Source: Salegentibacter lacus
Lineage (GTDB): Bacteria; Bacteroidota; Bacteroidia; Flavobacteriales; Flavobacteriaceae
Length of the DNA: 64,000 nt
NCBI RefSeq assembly: GCF_020164555.1
Contig: NZ_JAIQZB010000018.1
Location: 1 to 64,000, forward strand
Direction of reading: 5' to 3'
In this document: one piece after another, positions 63,389-64,000 of the stretch
Position numbering within the stretch: the stretch's first letter is position 1
How the letters are laid out: each line of letters opens with the position of its first letter
Translations under genes and position numbers: made by a program
Notes under the pieces: generated by a model
Seen by the model: the letters and a program-made list of their open reading frames with translations, nothing else
Told to the model about the DNA's origin: nothing
Databases searched by the model: none

Positions 63389-64000
63389 TTAATTGGTCTT
63401 TTTGTTCCTGGGATGCGCCATTTGATGAACTTTACTAAGTTCTGAAATACTATTATGGGTATATACCTGCGTGGCCGCAAGACTGGAATGCCCAAGTAAT
63501 TCTTTTACCGCGTTTAGGTTGGCGCCCTGGTTCAATAAATGTGTAGCAAATGAATGCCGCAATATATGCGGACTCCTTTTTATTTTGCCAGACACCTTAC
63601 TAAAATAATTATTAATAATTCTATAAACAAGACTTTCGTATAATTTAATACCTTTTTGAGTAACAAATAAATAAGGTGTCTCCTGCCCTTTCACCAAATC
63701 TGCTCGTTTACTTATATAATTTTCCAGATTAGAAATCACGCCGGGTAAAAGCGGTATAATTCTTTCCTTTTGCCTTTTCCCCAGTACTTTAATGTATTTT
63801 CCCGAAAGATCTACATTTTCAAGTTTGATCTCAATAAGTTCTATACGTCTTATTCCGGTAGCATAAAAAAGCTCTACGATTAAACGGTCCCGCAAACCTT
63901 CAAAATCTGAAGTGTCGATTTGCTGTAACACCTGGGTTATTTCGGCTTCAGAAAAAGGAACCTGGATCTTAGAAGCAGTTTTTAATGCTTTATGTTTTGC
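63389..64000 (-). CDS. xerC: tyrosine recombinase XerC-type, 5' end cut by the right edge
   Basis: The C-terminal 203 residues of a tyrosine recombinase; the reading frame is open upstream of the GTG at 63931 to the edge (AKHKALKTASKIQVPFSEAE), so the true start lies outside the window. The catalytic residues Arg (ATGIRRIEL), Lys (VLGKRQKE), His-x-x-Arg (HILRHSFATHLL), His (LLGHSSLAATQVYTH) and the Tyr at TQVYTH are all visible. Xer recombinases resolve chromosome dimers. The place beside hpf and tuf is that of the housekeeping xerC of Flavobacteriia, not of a phage integrase. Confidence 0.93.
   Translation of the reverse strand, partial: AKHKALKTASKIQVPFSEAEITQVLQQIDTSDFEGLRDRLIVELFYATGIRRIELIEIKLENVDLSGKYIKVLGKRQKERIIPLLPGVISNLENYISKRADLVKGQETPYLFVTQKGIKLYESLVYRIINNYFSKVSGKIKRSPHILRHSFATHLLNQGANLNAVKELLGHSSLAATQVYTHNSISELSKVHQMAHPRNKKTN

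Noticed and set aside
63389-64000. Tyrosine recombinase as sign of a prophage or integrative element
   Set aside because: No other phage or mobile genes lie nearby; the place next to hpf and the tRNA-tuf unit is that of the housekeeping xerC.

Overview
The window is a 64 kb stretch of AT-rich chromosome from a member of the Bacteroidota, most likely a marine Flavobacteriaceae near Gramella, Salegentibacter or Zunongwangia; the genus is an inference. The evidence is the protein families (DUF4136, DUF4369, DUF3467, the order xerC, hpf, tRNAs, tuf), initiation regions without a clear Shine-Dalgarno sequence, and several promoter-like sites of the Bacteroidota type (TTG, about 20 nt, TAnnTTTG). 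There is no prophage, CRISPR array, insertion sequence or secretion-toxin island; almost everything is housekeeping or conserved family-level content.

Region 1 (1-21.9 kb): an alpha/beta hydrolase, a Sua5/YciO protein, a DUF2945 protein and the UvrD/PcrA helicase on the minus strand; an M20 amidohydrolase, an FMN glutamate-synthase-like protein and a small membrane protein as a plus-strand operon; a minus-strand operon of an M1 aminopeptidase and two tandem patatin-like lipases joined by 1-nt overlaps; then recG, a TPR protein, pheT, a DUF4136 lipoprotein, a fasciclin protein, small membrane and DUF2007 proteins, and fabH. Region 2 (22-40.5 kb): an S9 peptidase, a TetR-type regulator with an AarF/UbiB-like kinase, htpG, a TPR hybrid histidine kinase, a DoxX-like protein, an AlkB-like dioxygenase, an S1/P1 nuclease, a five-gene SPFH operon containing a 55-residue Arc-type regulator, a DUF819 transporter, a DUF4369 lipoprotein and an OFA-type MFS transporter. 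Region 3 (40.4-49.4 kb): a tRNA-Thr directly behind a small gene, an operon of peroxiredoxin, QueD-like protein and isopentenyl-diphosphate isomerase, a secreted OmpA-type protein with an unusual N-terminal domain, prfC, an alanine/sodium symporter, an exopolyphosphatase-type protein and a DUF3467 protein. Region 4 (49.4-64 kb): the RNA polymerase/ribosomal supercluster, read on the minus strand: xerC-type recombinase (cut by the right edge), hpf, tRNA-Thr, tRNA-Tyr, tRNA-Gly, tRNA-Thr, tuf, tRNA-Trp, secE, nusG, rplK, rplA, rplJ, rplL, rpoB, rpoC, closed by a double terminator.

The most interesting non-coding signal is a family of three dispersed structured repeats (17851-17986, 24463-24572, 28888-28996). 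Each lies just behind a plus-strand gene, has a long outer stem and two inner hairpins bounded by CGTCA/TGACG, and the arms show compensatory changes between copies. One copy is inverted relative to another, and two are followed by T-runs, so they probably act as terminators or 3'-end structures. Other points worth checking are a strong hairpin between rplL and rpoB, a perfect 18-bp palindrome upstream of the M20 gene, a likely TetR operator, a putative heat-shock promoter before htpG, a decayed 3' tRNA-Thr fragment next to an intact tRNA-Thr, and a tRNA-Thr 9 nt behind a protein gene. I found no clear new multi-gene defence or metabolic system.
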